Positions 9,966 through 19,247 of a stretch of 64,000 bases of DNA are shown piece by piece (position 1 is the stretch's first letter; the number at the start of each line of letters is the position of its first letter). Source of the stretch: Chitinophagaceae bacterium (lineage in GTDB: Bacteria > Bacteroidota > Bacteroidia > Chitinophagales > UBA10324); contig JADKFU010000005.1 in assembly GCA_016717285.1 (NCBI GenBank), positions 1,720,501 to 1,784,500 on the forward strand. Reading direction: 5' to 3'. A model generated the notes under the pieces. That model was not told where the DNA came from. It made no database searches and saw only the letters and a list, made by a program, of their open reading frames with translations. The position numbers and the translations under genes were made by a program.

Positions 9966-10916
9966 TCATTCTTCGAAAAATCCCATGGAAGAAAACTTTT
10001 GTATCCGCTGATCAATACGTTCCTTTGGAGTGAGGTCTTTGAGATCAATCAGGTGTTTTTTTATTTCCCGCTTCAGAATCTTTGCCATCTCTTCCGGGTT
10101 ATTATGAGCTCCTCCCAATGGTTCTTTGATTACACCATCGACCAATTTGAAATCAAACATATTTTTTGCATCCAGCTTCAGCTCTTCAGCGGCTTGTTCC
10201 TTGTAATTCCAGCTATGCCAAAGAATAGAAGAGCATGATTCAGGAGATATTACTGAATACCAGGTGTTTTCCATCATCAGCACACGGTCTCCGATACCAA
10301 TTCCTAACGCACCACCTGAAGCACCTTCGCCAATGATAATGCAAATGACAGGCACTTTTAACAATGTCATTTCATACAAGTTTCTTGCGATAGCTTCAGC
10401 CTGTCCGCGCTCTTCCGCCTCCAGGCCCGGATATGCACCCGGAGTATCAATCAATGTAACAATCGGGATATTAAATTTCTCGGCCATCTTCATCAGGCGC
10501 AATGCTTTACGGTAACCTTCAGGATTGGCCATTCCAAAGTTTCTGTACTGACGTTGCTTGGTATTCACTCCTTTTTGCTGACCAATGAAGAGAATGGAAT
10601 CACCATCCAGTTTTCCAATGCAACCTACCATGGCTTTATCATCGCCCATTGTGCGGTCGCCATGCAATTCAATAAACTTGCTGCACATTTGAGAGATGTA
10701 ATAGAGCGTATAAGGCCGTTCAGGATGCCGGGAGAGCTGGACGCGTTGCCAACCGTTAAGGTTACCATAAATATTCTTCCTGGTTTCCAGCATTTTATCA
10801 TCCAACTCCTTAATGGCCGAAGCCATATCTACCTTGCCGTTTTCACCAATCTTTTTCAGTTTATCCAACTGTTCCTGTAGCTCTTCGATTGGCTTTTCAA
10901 AATCGAGATACGTCAT
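9966..10916 (-). CDS. accA: Acetyl-CoA carboxylase carboxyltransferase, alpha subunit
   Basis: AccA with AccD transfers the carboxyl group from carboxybiotin to acetyl-CoA, giving malonyl-CoA for fatty acid synthesis. The 316-residue length is normal. Motifs include the N-terminal [17 protein letters not shown] coiled coil, [33 protein letters not shown] and [18 protein letters not shown] with the oxyanion glycines. The C-terminal Lys-rich helix is present. It is first in a two-gene unit with the coupled small gene at 9434-9961. A perfect -7 element lies just upstream. Confidence 0.97.
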   Translation of the reverse strand: MTYLDFEKPIEELQEQLDKLKKIGENGKVDMASAIKELDDKMLETRKNIYGNLNGWQRVQLSRHPERPYTLYYISQMCSKFIELHGDRTMGDDKAMVGCIGKLDGDSILFIGQQKGVNTKQRQYRNFGMANPEGYRKALRLMKMAEKFNIPIVTLIDTPGAYPGLEAEERGQAEAIARNLYEMTLLKVPVICIIIGEGASGGALGIGIGDRVLMMENTWYSVISPESCSSILWHSWNYKEQAAEELKLDAKNMFDFKLVDGVIKEPLGGAHNNPEEMAKILKREIKKHLIDLKDLTPKERIDQRIQKFSSMGFFEE

Positions 10917-10935
10917 GCATTTTTTTTGTGGGAAA

Positions 10936-10943
10936 CAAAATTA
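10936..10943 (-). promoter_or_regulatory. Promoter -7 element of accA
   Basis: On the minus strand this reads TAATTTTG, a perfect match to the Bacteroidetes -7 consensus TAnnTTTG, 19 bp before the accA ATG. No clear TTTG at -33. The implied leader is short, about 13 nt. Confidence 0.5.
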
Positions 10944-10976
10944 TCAAAATATGAAGGAAATGAAGTGAATAGTTTT

Positions 10977-11003
10977 TTTGAAAAGAAGAAAAGTTTACTT
11001 TTG
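10977..11003 (+). promoter_or_regulatory. Promoter of tRNA-Asp
   Basis: TTTG at 10977-10980 precedes TACTTTTG at 10996-11003, a perfect Bacteroidetes -7 element. The 15-bp spacing is slightly short. Transcription would start about 65 bp before the tRNA. It is divergent from the accA promoter. Confidence 0.5.
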
Positions 11004-11075
11004 CGAGCCGGAAATTAAGAATCATAAGATTGAAGTGGATTTTTAGATTCTTTAATGCTGGCGATAAAATTATAA

Positions 11076-11149
11076 GGTCCGGTAGTTTAGTTGGTTAGAA
11101 TGCTGCCCTGTCACGGCAGAGGTCGTGGGTTCGAGTCCCATCCGGACCG
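11076..11149 (+). tRNA. tRNA-Asp (GTC)
   Basis: A complete 74-nt cloverleaf: acceptor arms GGTCCGG and CCGGACC with discriminator G at 11149, anticodon stem CTGCC/GGCAG around a loop with GTC at 11110-11112, and a T arm with GTTCGAGTC. CCA is not encoded. It is a single-gene unit closed by the terminator at 11168-11202. Confidence 0.97.
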
Positions 11150-11167
11150 CAATTAATACTCTGTAAG

Positions 11168-11202
11168 CCCCTGCAATAATGATTGTAGGGGTTTTGTTTT
11201 TT
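11168..11202 (+). terminator. Terminator of tRNA-Asp
   Basis: Stem CCCCTGCAA/TTGTAGGGG (one G-U pair) with a 6-nt loop, followed directly by TTTTGTTTTTT. It lies 18 bp after the tRNA end. Confidence 0.85.
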
Positions 11203-11208
11203 ACACCG

Positions 11209-11260
11209 CCCCCGTGTCTCTGCTGAAAGCCTTGTGCTGTGAGCTAGCAGGACACGGGGG
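11209..11260. repeat. Long inverted repeat downstream of tRNA-Asp
   Basis: CCCCCGTGTC (11209-11218) pairs perfectly with GACACGGGGG (11251-11260), and CTGCT/AGCAG extends the stem past a one-base bulge to 15 pairs around a loop of about 21 nt. No T-run follows on either strand, so it is not an ordinary terminator. It sits next to the repeats at 11271-11342 and may belong to the same element remnant. The rest of 11343-11620 shows nothing recognisable. Confidence 0.7.
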
Positions 11261-11270
11261 AAAAACTGGA

Positions 11271-11342
11271 TGGTCAAACCCAACTGATATCACATGGTCA
11301 AACCAAACCGAAAAACGGTGGTCAAGAACTCCGAAATCTCCA
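11271..11342. mobile_element. Probable IS21-family terminal repeats (remnant)
   Basis: Three copies of TGGTCAA(A/G) at 11271, 11295 and 11319 are spaced exactly 24 bp apart. The first two extend to TGGTCAAACC followed by an AACxGA-like segment. Multiple direct repeats starting TGGTCA near the ends are a feature of IS21-type elements. No istA/istB coding sequence is found nearby, so only one end or a decayed copy would remain. It lies just downstream of a tRNA, a common insertion region. Confidence 0.4.
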
Positions 11343-11622
11343 CTCGCTACTACTGTTGCGGATATTGAGTTATAAATTGGTATTTCCTTCAGGAAATACC
11401 TTCACTTTCCAAGTACTGTACGGTACAGATCTTTTTTTCTTTCTGGTATAAGTCCATCGTCAATACTTCGCCTTCATTTTTAAAGTCCGTAAGTGAGTTA
11501 TCAGATCCTTATCCAGGCGCATCAGCATGTATTGGATAGAGATAGATCAGGTAGGAAATAAACCATTAAAATAGTGGCTGTTCAAAAATATTTTTTTTGA
11601 TCCTCATGTTGTTTCAAATGTC

Positions 11623-11654
11623 TTGCACACAATGGAAATAAAAAGTTACCATTG
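11623..11654 (+). promoter_or_regulatory. Candidate promoter of the DUF748 gene
   Basis: TTG (11623-11625) and TACCATTG (11647-11654; one mismatch to TAnnTTTG) are 21 bp apart and lie 17 bp before the ATG at 11672. Confidence 0.4.
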
Positions 11655-11671
11655 TATTTAATATTTGAATC

Positions 11672-13951
11672 ATGAAATGGCTAAAGAGAACAGGAATCTC
11701 ATTCCTGATATTATTTGTTACAGCTATTGTTCTTATGGCTGTATTTATTTCACCCCTCACCAAATACTTCATTCAGAAATACAGCAAACAGGTGATCGGC
11801 CGGCAGGTTTCCCTGGATGGTTTATTCCTGAATTTCTTTACAGGCTCTATGAGCATCACGGATCTTAAAGTGTTTGAACCCAACGACAAGGATGTGTTTT
11901 TTTATTGCCATAAAATTTCATCGAATATCACCGTAAAGAAAATGCTGCAGGGTGAATTTCAAGTCAACGAAATGAAATTTGTAAATCCGAAAGTAACCGT
12001 TTATCAGGATGGCAATCATTTCAGCTATGATGATATCACAGCACACTTATTATCATCAGACACAGTGCAAAAAACAACCACAGATGCTCCACCGGTTAAA
12101 TTCTGGTTGAGGAATATTCAGATTGACAGCGGATATGTAAAACACATTAACGTTCCCTATAAAGACACCACGGAATTAAAGCGCCTTCAGTTTATTTGTG
12201 CGCAATATGCATGGGACGATCCTAAACTGGATCTGGCAGCGAGCTTTTCTTTTGGAAGTGGCGGCGATGTAAGCACTACCATGAAGCTGAATATTGATGC
12301 GCTTGATTACATTATTGATCTCGGGCTTAAAAAGGTGAATGTGAAAAAATATTACAAGTCATTGAATGCGATATTGCACATCGGTTCACTCAATGGATTT
12401 GTAAATGCAGCGCTGAAGTTCAGGGGCAATTTCAATGAATTGGAAAATCTCGCTACGTCAGGATTTCTTTCAATGGATGATGTAGCGATTAGAGATACTA
12501 CTGATACAGACTTTACTTCTTTCAAACAATTTAAGATACAGATTGATAGTCTGAATGTGAAGGAAAACCGTTACGATTTTCACAAGATCCTGCTCGACCA
12601 ACCGTACTTTAAATTTGATTTGTACGACAATGGAAACAATCTGTCGAAGATGCTGGTGACTTCCGGTTCCGAAACTGCAGATGTTCCTGATTCAATGGCC
12701 GCCGCACCGGATGAGTTGGATTACTCCAACATCTTTACATTAATGGGCTCTTATATAAAATTGATTTCCAAAGATTACCTGGTTAGTAATTACAGCGCTG
12801 ACAGTATTATTCTGCGTGAAGGACATTTTCTTTACAATGATTATACATTGGAAGACCGGTTCAGCTACAATATAGAAAATGCCAATTTCGTATCCGGAAA
12901 AATTAATTCACAGAATGACAGCATCATCATCAGGTCAGATGCCACCTTTAATCAAAGCGGAAAGTTGACGGCTTACATGGCGGCTACGCCTGATTTTAAA
13001 AACTTCAGGATGAACTTTGATATCAAAAATATGAAGGTGTCTGATATGAATCCGTATTCGCGTTTTTATGTGGCAACTCCTTTTCTCGATGGAAAGCTTG
13101 ACTATTCCAGTCAAACCACTATCACTGACGGTATGCTGAACAGCAGCAATAAAATTTCTGTGTTGCAACTTACAGCAGGCAAGAAAGTAAGCGATAAGCC
13201 ATTGTACAATGTTCCCATCCGCCTGGCTGTTTCATTGCTGAAGGATGTACATGGAAACATCAATCTTGATATTCCGGTAGAAGGGAATTTGAATGATCCT
13301 GAATATAAAATTGGAAAAGTGATCTGGCAAATTATAGAAAACATACTTGTGAAAGCTGCCACTGCGCCTTTCCGTTTGCTTTCAAACATGTTCGGCGGCA
13401 GTGAAGAAGATATGAAACAGATTCCTTTCAACTATCTGCAAAATGACTTAGGAAATGATCAATATAAGAAGCTGGACCAGGTTACAGAAGTACTGATTGC
13501 GAAAACGGAAATGAATGTGGAGCTAAAACAGGTGACGGATACTTTTGCGGAGCGCGAGCTGTTGAGCTTGTTTGAAGCAAAGCAGAAATACTACGAATCA
13601 AAAATTCTGAAAACTGCCAGAGACAGTCTTTTCACGGAAGATGTCGCGCAAATCAATAGTATAACGAACAAAGATTCCCTGTTTAATTTATACCTCAATC
13701 AGCAATTGCAACTTTCAGCAACTGACCTGATGTCAACACAGGAAAAATGCATCAGGCTGATTGGAGCGGCAAGTATTGATCAGCAATTGAACGCATTGAT
13801 GAAACACAGAAACGACCAGGTGATCAGCTATCTCACTACAACAAAATCCATTGCACCAGAACGGATAAAAGTGCTGAACAATCACGATTATGTAATGAGC
13901 AATGGCATCAGTCAGCCGGTATATTTAGTTAATTATCTGGTGGAGGAATGA
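11672..13951 (+). CDS. DUF748 / AsmA-like envelope protein
   Basis: A 759-residue protein with one N-terminal membrane helix (about 9-29) followed by a long beta-rich domain starting ISPLTKYFIQKYSKQ. The segments RQVSLDGLFLNFFTGSMSI and LKDVHGNINLDIPVEGNLND match the DUF748 family, which belongs to the AsmA/repeating beta-groove group of periplasmic proteins linked to outer-membrane lipid traffic. The C-terminal 150 residues are helical and charged. It is monocistronic and convergent with the next gene, with a symmetric hairpin between them. The role in lipid transport follows the superfamily, not direct evidence. Confidence 0.8.
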   Translation: MKWLKRTGISFLILFVTAIVLMAVFISPLTKYFIQKYSKQVIGRQVSLDGLFLNFFTGSMSITDLKVFEPNDKDVFFYCHKISSNITVKKMLQGEFQVNEMKFVNPKVTVYQDGNHFSYDDITAHLLSSDTVQKTTTDAPPVKFWLRNIQIDSGYVKHINVPYKDTTELKRLQFICAQYAWDDPKLDLAASFSFGSGGDVSTTMKLNIDALDYIIDLGLKKVNVKKYYKSLNAILHIGSLNGFVNAALKFRGNFNELENLATSGFLSMDDVAIRDTTDTDFTSFKQFKIQIDSLNVKENRYDFHKILLDQPYFKFDLYDNGNNLSKMLVTSGSETADVPDSMAAAPDELDYSNIFTLMGSYIKLISKDYLVSNYSADSIILREGHFLYNDYTLEDRFSYNIENANFVSGKINSQNDSIIIRSDATFNQSGKLTAYMAATPDFKNFRMNFDIKNMKVSDMNPYSRFYVATPFLDGKLDYSSQTTITDGMLNSSNKISVLQLTAGKKVSDKPLYNVPIRLAVSLLKDVHGNINLDIPVEGNLNDPEYKIGKVIWQIIENILVKAATAPFRLLSNMFGGSEEDMKQIPFNYLQNDLGNDQYKKLDQVTEVLIAKTEMNVELKQVTDTFAERELLSLFEAKQKYYESKILKTARDSLFTEDVAQINSITNKDSLFNLYLNQQLQLSATDLMSTQEKCIRLIGAASIDQQLNALMKHRNDQVISYLTTTKSIAPERIKVLNNHDYVMSNGISQPVYLVNYLVEE

Positions 13952-14097
13952 TGCCGATATTCCGGCAACAAAATATTGGCAAGGTTCATCAGGAATGCAT
14001 GTTTTTTATTACCTGTTTCAAACCCTGCTAAAGTTGGAACTATTTCGAAGGAGGAATCTGAGTATAGCAGAACAGACACTCAGCATTCCTGATAATA

Positions 14098-14129
14098 AAC
14101 CCTGGTAGATTCAAAAACCTACCAGGGTT
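14098..14129. terminator. Bidirectional hairpin between convergent genes
   Basis: A perfect 11-bp stem AACCCTGGTAG/CTACCAGGGTT with a 10-nt loop, lying between two convergent stop codons. The T-runs are poor, so termination is inferred mainly from position. Confidence 0.55.
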
Positions 14130-14169
14130 ATATCAACAATTTTCTTGAAAAGAAATCCGTTAAAAAATA

Positions 14170-17100
14170 TTACTCCTTCACTAATTTCCGCAATGCAGTT
14201 TCATTTCCATGCATCAACTTCACAAAGTAAATACCTGAAGGAAGTGAACTGATATCTAAAGTCACTTCATTTATGCCTTCCACACAAAATGTATTCAATG
14301 AAAATAATTGTTGTCCGACTGTATTGAAAATTGCAATCGTTGCTTCACCCTTTTCTCCTGCTTCAAAAGAAAGCACTGTATTGATTGTTGCAGGATTTGG
14401 ATAAAGCTGGACGCCAATGAGATCTTCGGCAACAGGAGATTCCAATTTTAATTGCGTCATGAAAGTCTGAATAGGCGTGAGACTTGATTTTGATTTATTG
14501 TCCGATGTACAAATCGTTTGCATCTGGTATTCGTAAACTGTATTTGGTAAAAGACTTGTGATCTTTTTCGAAATTCCGGTGAGGTCTTTCTTGGTTGTCC
14601 ATTTTGAAGTACCCTGCACACGGTATTTAATAGTATAAGTATAGGCGCATGGAACAGCACCCCAGTTAATAGTTGCATTCGTTTGATTGATCGGACTTAC
14701 GTTGATTGCTGTGGGCACGTCACATGCCGTAACTTTTAAATTTCCAGTGTTAATACTTCCGGTTACTGCAGGGTTATTACTGTTCACCCTGATTCTGAAT
14801 TTTGTGCCGGACTTGGTATTGGTTGGAATGACTGCGCTTACTGTTCCTGAATTGGCATTGCTGCTGAGCGAACCAATATTTACCGGTGCGTCGAAAGAAC
14901 CTGTTTTATCTGAAAGCTGTGCGGTATAAATATTTGCGCCGCTAAAAGTGCCGGTGGAAGAAAATGAAACATTCACTGCTGTTCCCGGACAGAAAGGTGA
15001 ACCGCTTATTGGATTTGTAATTATAGTATTTGCTTCTCCGAGTGTAAAAGGAGAGAAGGAACTGACGGTTGCTGATGTGATAGTGCCGGAAGTATTTGTT
15101 CCTGTTGTAGCTGTAACACCTGCATCTGTCCATTGTGCTCCATCCCAACGTGCAACGGTTAATCCATTCAAATCTGCAAGTGCTTCTGTCGTATTCCATT
15201 GCAGTTTCACATTTGCATTGGCACTGCCATTCCGGTCAAGTGTCCAGTAGGAGAAAGTATTTACGGAAGTAATGGGTGCAAGTACGCTTGTGGTATTGCT
15301 GTAGGAAGAAGAAAAATATTCAGCGGTCCATGTTGTAGAAGAAGTTGATCCAGGCGTCACGCTCAACGGTCTGTAGTTTAATCCTTTGCCGAGTTGAAAT
15401 AAAAATTCTGCAGTTGATGTTGTGGTTTTTGAAACGGGTCCATAAACACAACTGAAAGCATTTCCACCAAGGAAGCCACCGGTTGCACCAAATATCAGTT
15501 TTGCGCCGGAGGACGTGGTGAGAATCCCGCTCATCAATGTGAAGATGCCGGTTGTATTTACGGGTGAATTACAGGTTGCTCCGGCAGCATTGTTCAATTG
15601 AAGATTTCCCCATTCACTGCCGGTTCCGCTTAACGATTGATTGGTAGTTCCACCCAAAATAATTTTTCCGTTTCCTGAATGCATTCCATCGTTTATCACA
15701 GTCCCTTTTGTTGTTGCATCAAATCCGCCATCGGCCAATGTTGTGCCTGCGCCAATTTTTAAAGTGCTGTTTGAAGTGATTGCATTGTTCATTGTTTTAA
15801 CTCCGCTATTGCTCGTACTTAACTGATTGTATGTCCTGTCCGTTATAGACTGTACACCAGCGGCTGAATAGTCAACTGTTCCTGCGCTACTGATTCCATT
15901 CAGATTCCAATCGATGTCAGCGGTTCTGTTTTTGAAAGCAACGGCGGCGGCAGCTTCGGACAACAATCCTTTTCCAAGCCCACCCGAATTTTCAACATAC
16001 AAAACACCATTTCCACCCATAGAAATTGTCGGACCATTGGTTGGCACATAACCGATGTCTTCTGTTTCCGTTTCTGATCCTGCAACTTCGCCACCGTTTT
16101 CAATCCGAAGTGTTCCATTAACAGTAAGTGTGTTATCGGAATGCATTGCAAGACTTGATCCGTTGGTAATTTTCCAGTTGCCGTTCACCGTCCAGTTGGC
16201 CATTGATTCAGAGATCTGCGCAAGTGTAAGCGAACCAAGCGGACTGGAAGATTGCACATCAGCATCAAATACTTTGAATGCAACACTCAAAGTATTAGGT
16301 GTGCCAACAGATCCTCCGTTCAGATTCATTTGTGGAAAAGCTCCCTGTGAATCAAATAAGCCAAAAAAACAAGTCCTTACCAGGAAATCTTCAGAAGTAA
16401 AAGGAATATCAATCGTGTGTGTTTCGCTGCTGGCCCAGGTCATATTACCTGAAACATTTATCACAGGATTGTTAGGTTCTGTGCCACCGAAGACTTTTGT
16501 ATTTCCTACGAAAACAAAAATATCTGTCATATTCCAATCACCGCTGATGGTCAAATCTGTTGCGTTGCCTGCTCCGCCAAAACAATTCGGCCCTAATACA
16601 CCAAATGCAGTAGCAGCATTAGCTTGCGTCATAGAAGGAGAAATGAAGGAGCCATTCACCGACATGGTTACATTGGAGTTGGAGGCATCATTCAAAATCA
16701 TCGCAGCGTTTACAGTAAGTGTTGTAACGGAAGTAAAAACATTGACACTCGAAGTAATTTTGGCGGTGCCACTTCCTAATTTGAAATTGGCAAAGCTGTG
16801 CGTGATGGTTGCATTGTTGGTAGCACAACCAATCAGTAAACCTTGCTTGATTACCATAGTGTCTGCAGTAGTAACACTTACATTCAGTTTGGTGGGAGCA
16901 GTTTCAGAAGGTGTAAATGAACCCGCGCCATAATCAATCACAAATTTTCCTCCTGTATTATTGAGTGTAAGTTTATTCAGGTTGAGTGTATGACTACCGC
17001 CAATGGTTTGAGTAACCGAGTTTCCAATCACCATGTTGCATTTGTTGGAACTGTTCACAAGATTCATAATGCCGTTGTTGGTGAAAGCAATACCATTGTA

Positions 17101-17439
17101 ATTAAAAGTATGAACAGTCGCTGTTCCAGGCGATGCACAAATAAAAGAACCTGTTCCATTGATTACAAAGTTTCCGGATACGGTCCAGGTGCGCGCTGCT
17201 CCGGTCGCATCCCATTGCAATGTTCCATTTACAGTTACATTGATAATATTATTTGGATTGATATTAATGGTAACAATATGGCCGGTGCTGATCACCACAT
17301 CGTCGTTGGCAACAGGCACTGTACCACCCCATATGCTGGGATTATTCCAGTCACCTGAAGTAGTAGTAGTGCGCACTGTTGCAAATGAAGTAACAGAAAG
17401 AAGAATGCTTGCCAGAAGCAGAAGGGTAATTTTTTTCAT
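14170..17439 (-). CDS. T9SS-secreted adhesin-like protein with FN3 domain
   Basis: A 1089-residue exported protein. Residues 1-20 are a signal peptide. The start TSGDWNNPSIWGG and the following long run of short beta-strand repeats rich in Asn, Thr and Gly resemble surface adhesins of Bacteroidota. Near 810-900 is a module (FCPGTAVNVSFSS to FRIRVNSNNPAVTG) that also opens the protein at 59759. An FN3 domain follows at about 910-995. Residues about 1005-1089 form a T9SS type A sorting domain (LYPNPATINTVLSF, LPSGIYFVKLMHG). The substrate or partner is unknown. Confidence 0.88.
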   Translation of the reverse strand: MKKITLLLLASILLSVTSFATVRTTTTSGDWNNPSIWGGTVPVANDDVVISTGHIVTININPNNIINVTVNGTLQWDATGAARTWTVSGNFVINGTGSFICASPGTATVHTFNYNGIAFTNNGIMNLVNSSNKCNMVIGNSVTQTIGGSHTLNLNKLTLNNTGGKFVIDYGAGSFTPSETAPTKLNVSVTTADTMVIKQGLLIGCATNNATITHSFANFKLGSGTAKITSSVNVFTSVTTLTVNAAMILNDASNSNVTMSVNGSFISPSMTQANAATAFGVLGPNCFGGAGNATDLTISGDWNMTDIFVFVGNTKVFGGTEPNNPVINVSGNMTWASSETHTIDIPFTSEDFLVRTCFFGLFDSQGAFPQMNLNGGSVGTPNTLSVAFKVFDADVQSSSPLGSLTLAQISESMANWTVNGNWKITNGSSLAMHSDNTLTVNGTLRIENGGEVAGSETETEDIGYVPTNGPTISMGGNGVLYVENSGGLGKGLLSEAAAAVAFKNRTADIDWNLNGISSAGTVDYSAAGVQSITDRTYNQLSTSNSGVKTMNNAITSNSTLKIGAGTTLADGGFDATTKGTVINDGMHSGNGKIILGGTTNQSLSGTGSEWGNLQLNNAAGATCNSPVNTTGIFTLMSGILTTSSGAKLIFGATGGFLGGNAFSCVYGPVSKTTTSTAEFLFQLGKGLNYRPLSVTPGSTSSTTWTAEYFSSSYSNTTSVLAPITSVNTFSYWTLDRNGSANANVKLQWNTTEALADLNGLTVARWDGAQWTDAGVTATTGTNTSGTITSATVSSFSPFTLGEANTIITNPISGSPFCPGTAVNVSFSSTGTFSGANIYTAQLSDKTGSFDAPVNIGSLSSNANSGTVSAVIPTNTKSGTKFRIRVNSNNPAVTGSINTGNLKVTACDVPTAINVSPINQTNATINWGAVPCAYTYTIKYRVQGTSKWTTKKDLTGISKKITSLLPNTVYEYQMQTICTSDNKSKSSLTPIQTFMTQLKLESPVAEDLIGVQLYPNPATINTVLSFEAGEKGEATIAIFNTVGQQLFSLNTFCVEGINEVTLDISSLPSGIYFVKLMHGNETALRKLVKE

Positions 17440-17550
17440 GCGGGATGGATTTTTGGGATTGAATGAGTAAATGTATATTTTTATTTTTAGGATGAAAATG
17501 GGGAGTTGTTTATTTTAATCGTTGCCGTCTGACTAAATTTTGGGACATTA

Positions 17551-18430
17551 TCGTCATCCCAAACTTGTTTCAGGATATCATCATCGATTGAGGGATGCCG
17601 AAATAAATTCGGCATGACGGTAGTTTAACTGTGTCCCAAATTACCGTCATCCCGAACTTGTTTCAGGATCTCATCATCGATTGACTGATCCCGAAACAAG
17701 TTCAGGATCTCCATATTCGAACGGATGCCGAAATAAATTCGGCATGACGGTTTTGGCTACGGTTTGACGATCGGTTCAGCGTCTACCATACACACGTCGT
17801 CCCAAATTACCGTCATCCTGAACTTGTTTCAGGATCTCGAACTCTGTCCCAATTAGGTGGTCCGGGGCAATGTCCAATTGAGCAGATGCCAAAGGGGGGC
17901 CGCTTCCCGCGTTTCGGTCCCATATTCGAACGGATGCCGAAATAAATTCGGCATGACGGTAGTTTAACTCTGTCCCAAATTACGGTCATCCCGAACTAGT
18001 TTTCCGAAGGATCCTGGGGGCAGGATGTCCATATTCGAGCAGATGCCGAAATAAATTCGGCATGACGGTAGTTTAACTCTGTCTCAAATTACCGTCATCC
18101 TGAACTTGTTTCAGGATCTCATCATCGATTGACTGATCCCGAAACAAGTTCAGGATCTCCATATTCGAACGGATGCCGAAATAAATTCGGCATGACGGTT
18201 TTGGCTACGGTATGACGATCGGTTCCGCGTCTTCCATACACACGTCGTCACAAATTACCGTCATCCCGAACTTGTTTTCCGAAGGATCCTGCGGGCAGGA
18301 TCTCCACATTCGAACGGATGCCGAAATAAATTCGGCATGACGGTTTTGGGTACTATATGACGATCGGTTCACCGTCTCCCAAACAAACGCAGTCCCAAAT
18401 TACCGTCATCCCGAACTAGTTTCGGGATCT
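17551..18430. repeat. Array of palindromic about 107-bp repeats (left block)
   Basis: Seven unit starts (CCGTCATCC-like) lie at 17551, 17644, 17811, 17983, 18092, 18258 and 18403. Right ends (TTCGGCATGACGG) are at 17620, 17750, 17959, 18068, 18198 and 18343. Full units of 107 bp (17644-17750, 18092-18198) have near-perfect terminal inverted repeats (CCGTCATCCCGAA against TTCGGCATGACGG), an internal inverted pair around CCCGAACTTGTTTCAGGATC and a terminal palindrome ATGCCGAAATAAATTCGGCAT. Links between units are themselves repeated (about 23 bp, or about 60 bp after the two full units). One unit (17811-17959) has unrelated GC-rich sequence inside. No gene lies in 17440-18405. Confidence 0.9.
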
Positions 18431-18777
18431 CTCCGGCGGAGTTCATACTCTTTTCGCATATCCTCCCTAAAGGTTTTTATTTCATCAGGAGTAAACCAAT
18501 CATGAGCCAGGTCCAATAAAGATTTGTTAAAGGATTTTGCCTGATTCCATTTCCACTTGCTGTGCCAGTTCTTTAATTGTTTTTCTCTTTCAATCGCAGC
18601 GATCATGGAAGGATGTTTTTCATAATAGATAAGATCAACAAGATTATATTTTGCTGCGAATGATGACCCGATTCCTGCTTTGTGCTCAAGCATCCTTTTT
18701 TCAAGATCACTTGTAACGCCGATGTAAATGGTTGTTCGGTTTTTATTGGAAATAAAATAAACTGCGGGATGTTTCAT
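18406..18777 (-). CDS. GIY-YIG nuclease family protein embedded in the repeat array
   Basis: A 123-residue single-domain GIY-YIG protein of the small YhbQ/UPF0213-like type. Visible are AVYFISNK and IYIGVT (the two strands of the signature), LEKRMLEHK with the conserved Arg, and AIEREKQLKNW with the metal-binding Glu. I start at MKHPAVYF (18777). An in-frame ATG at 18807 would add ten residues encoded by the flanking repeat. The last residues (RRDPETSSG) and the TGA stop are encoded by a repeat unit start at 18403. The family is known for DNA cleavage; acting on these repeats is my inference. Confidence 0.88.
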   Translation of the reverse strand: MKHPAVYFISNKNRTTIYIGVTSDLEKRMLEHKAGIGSSFAAKYNLVDLIYYEKHPSMIAAIEREKQLKNWHSKWKWNQAKSFNKSLLDLAHDWFTPDEIKTFREDMRKEYELRRRDPETSSG

Positions 18778-18792
18778 GAATACTAATATACA

Positions 18793-19121
18793 CGTCATCC
18801 CGAACATGTTTCTGGACTTTTCTATTGATTGAGGGATGCTGAAATAAATTCGGCATGACGGTAGTTTAACTCTGTCTCAAATTACCGTCATCCTGAACTT
18901 GTTTCAGGATCTCATCATCGATTGACTGATCCCGAAACAAGTTCAGGATCTCCATATTCGAACGGATGCCGAAATAAATTCGGCATGACGGTAGTTTAAC
19001 TCTGTCCCAAATTACGGTCATCCCGAACTAGTTTCAGGATCTCATCATCGATTGATTGATCCCGAACTTGTTTAGTGATCTCCCAATTCGAGCAGATGCC
19101 GAAATAAATTCGGCATGACGG
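18793..19121. repeat. Array of palindromic about 107-bp repeats (right block)
   Basis: Three more units follow the nuclease gene in the same orientation: a short one at 18793-18861 and full ones at 18885-18991 and 19015-19121, with a 130-bp period. The first resembles the truncated unit at 17551-17620, as both have GATTGAGGGATGC in place of the middle. 19122-19247 is the upstream region of the next gene and shows no clear promoter. Confidence 0.88.
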
Positions 19122-19247
19122 TTTTGGGTACGGTATGACGATTGGAAAATTCTACCCGCGTAATATCAGTAGAAATTCACAATGCATTCTTCGGTATTGA
19201 AATCCTTTTCACAAGAAGCAGTATGTTAGCAGTTGAAAAGAACACTT

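Noticed and set aside
11095..11283. Open frame on the minus strand ending GPDGTRTHDLCRDRAAF
   Set aside because: It is the reverse strand of the tRNA-Asp gene and its terminator, a well-known false protein call.
11398..11515. Possible protein fragment on the minus strand (KKICTVQYLESEGIS)
   Set aside because: About 40 codons with stops at both ends and no family match; too short to support as a pseudogene.
18778..18807. Longer N-terminus for the GIY-YIG protein
   Set aside because: The extra residues are encoded by the repeat unit start at 18793 and precede a normal family start.
17551..19121. CRISPR array
   Set aside because: Units are about 107 bp and palindromic, linkers are themselves repeated and not unique, and no cas genes are present.
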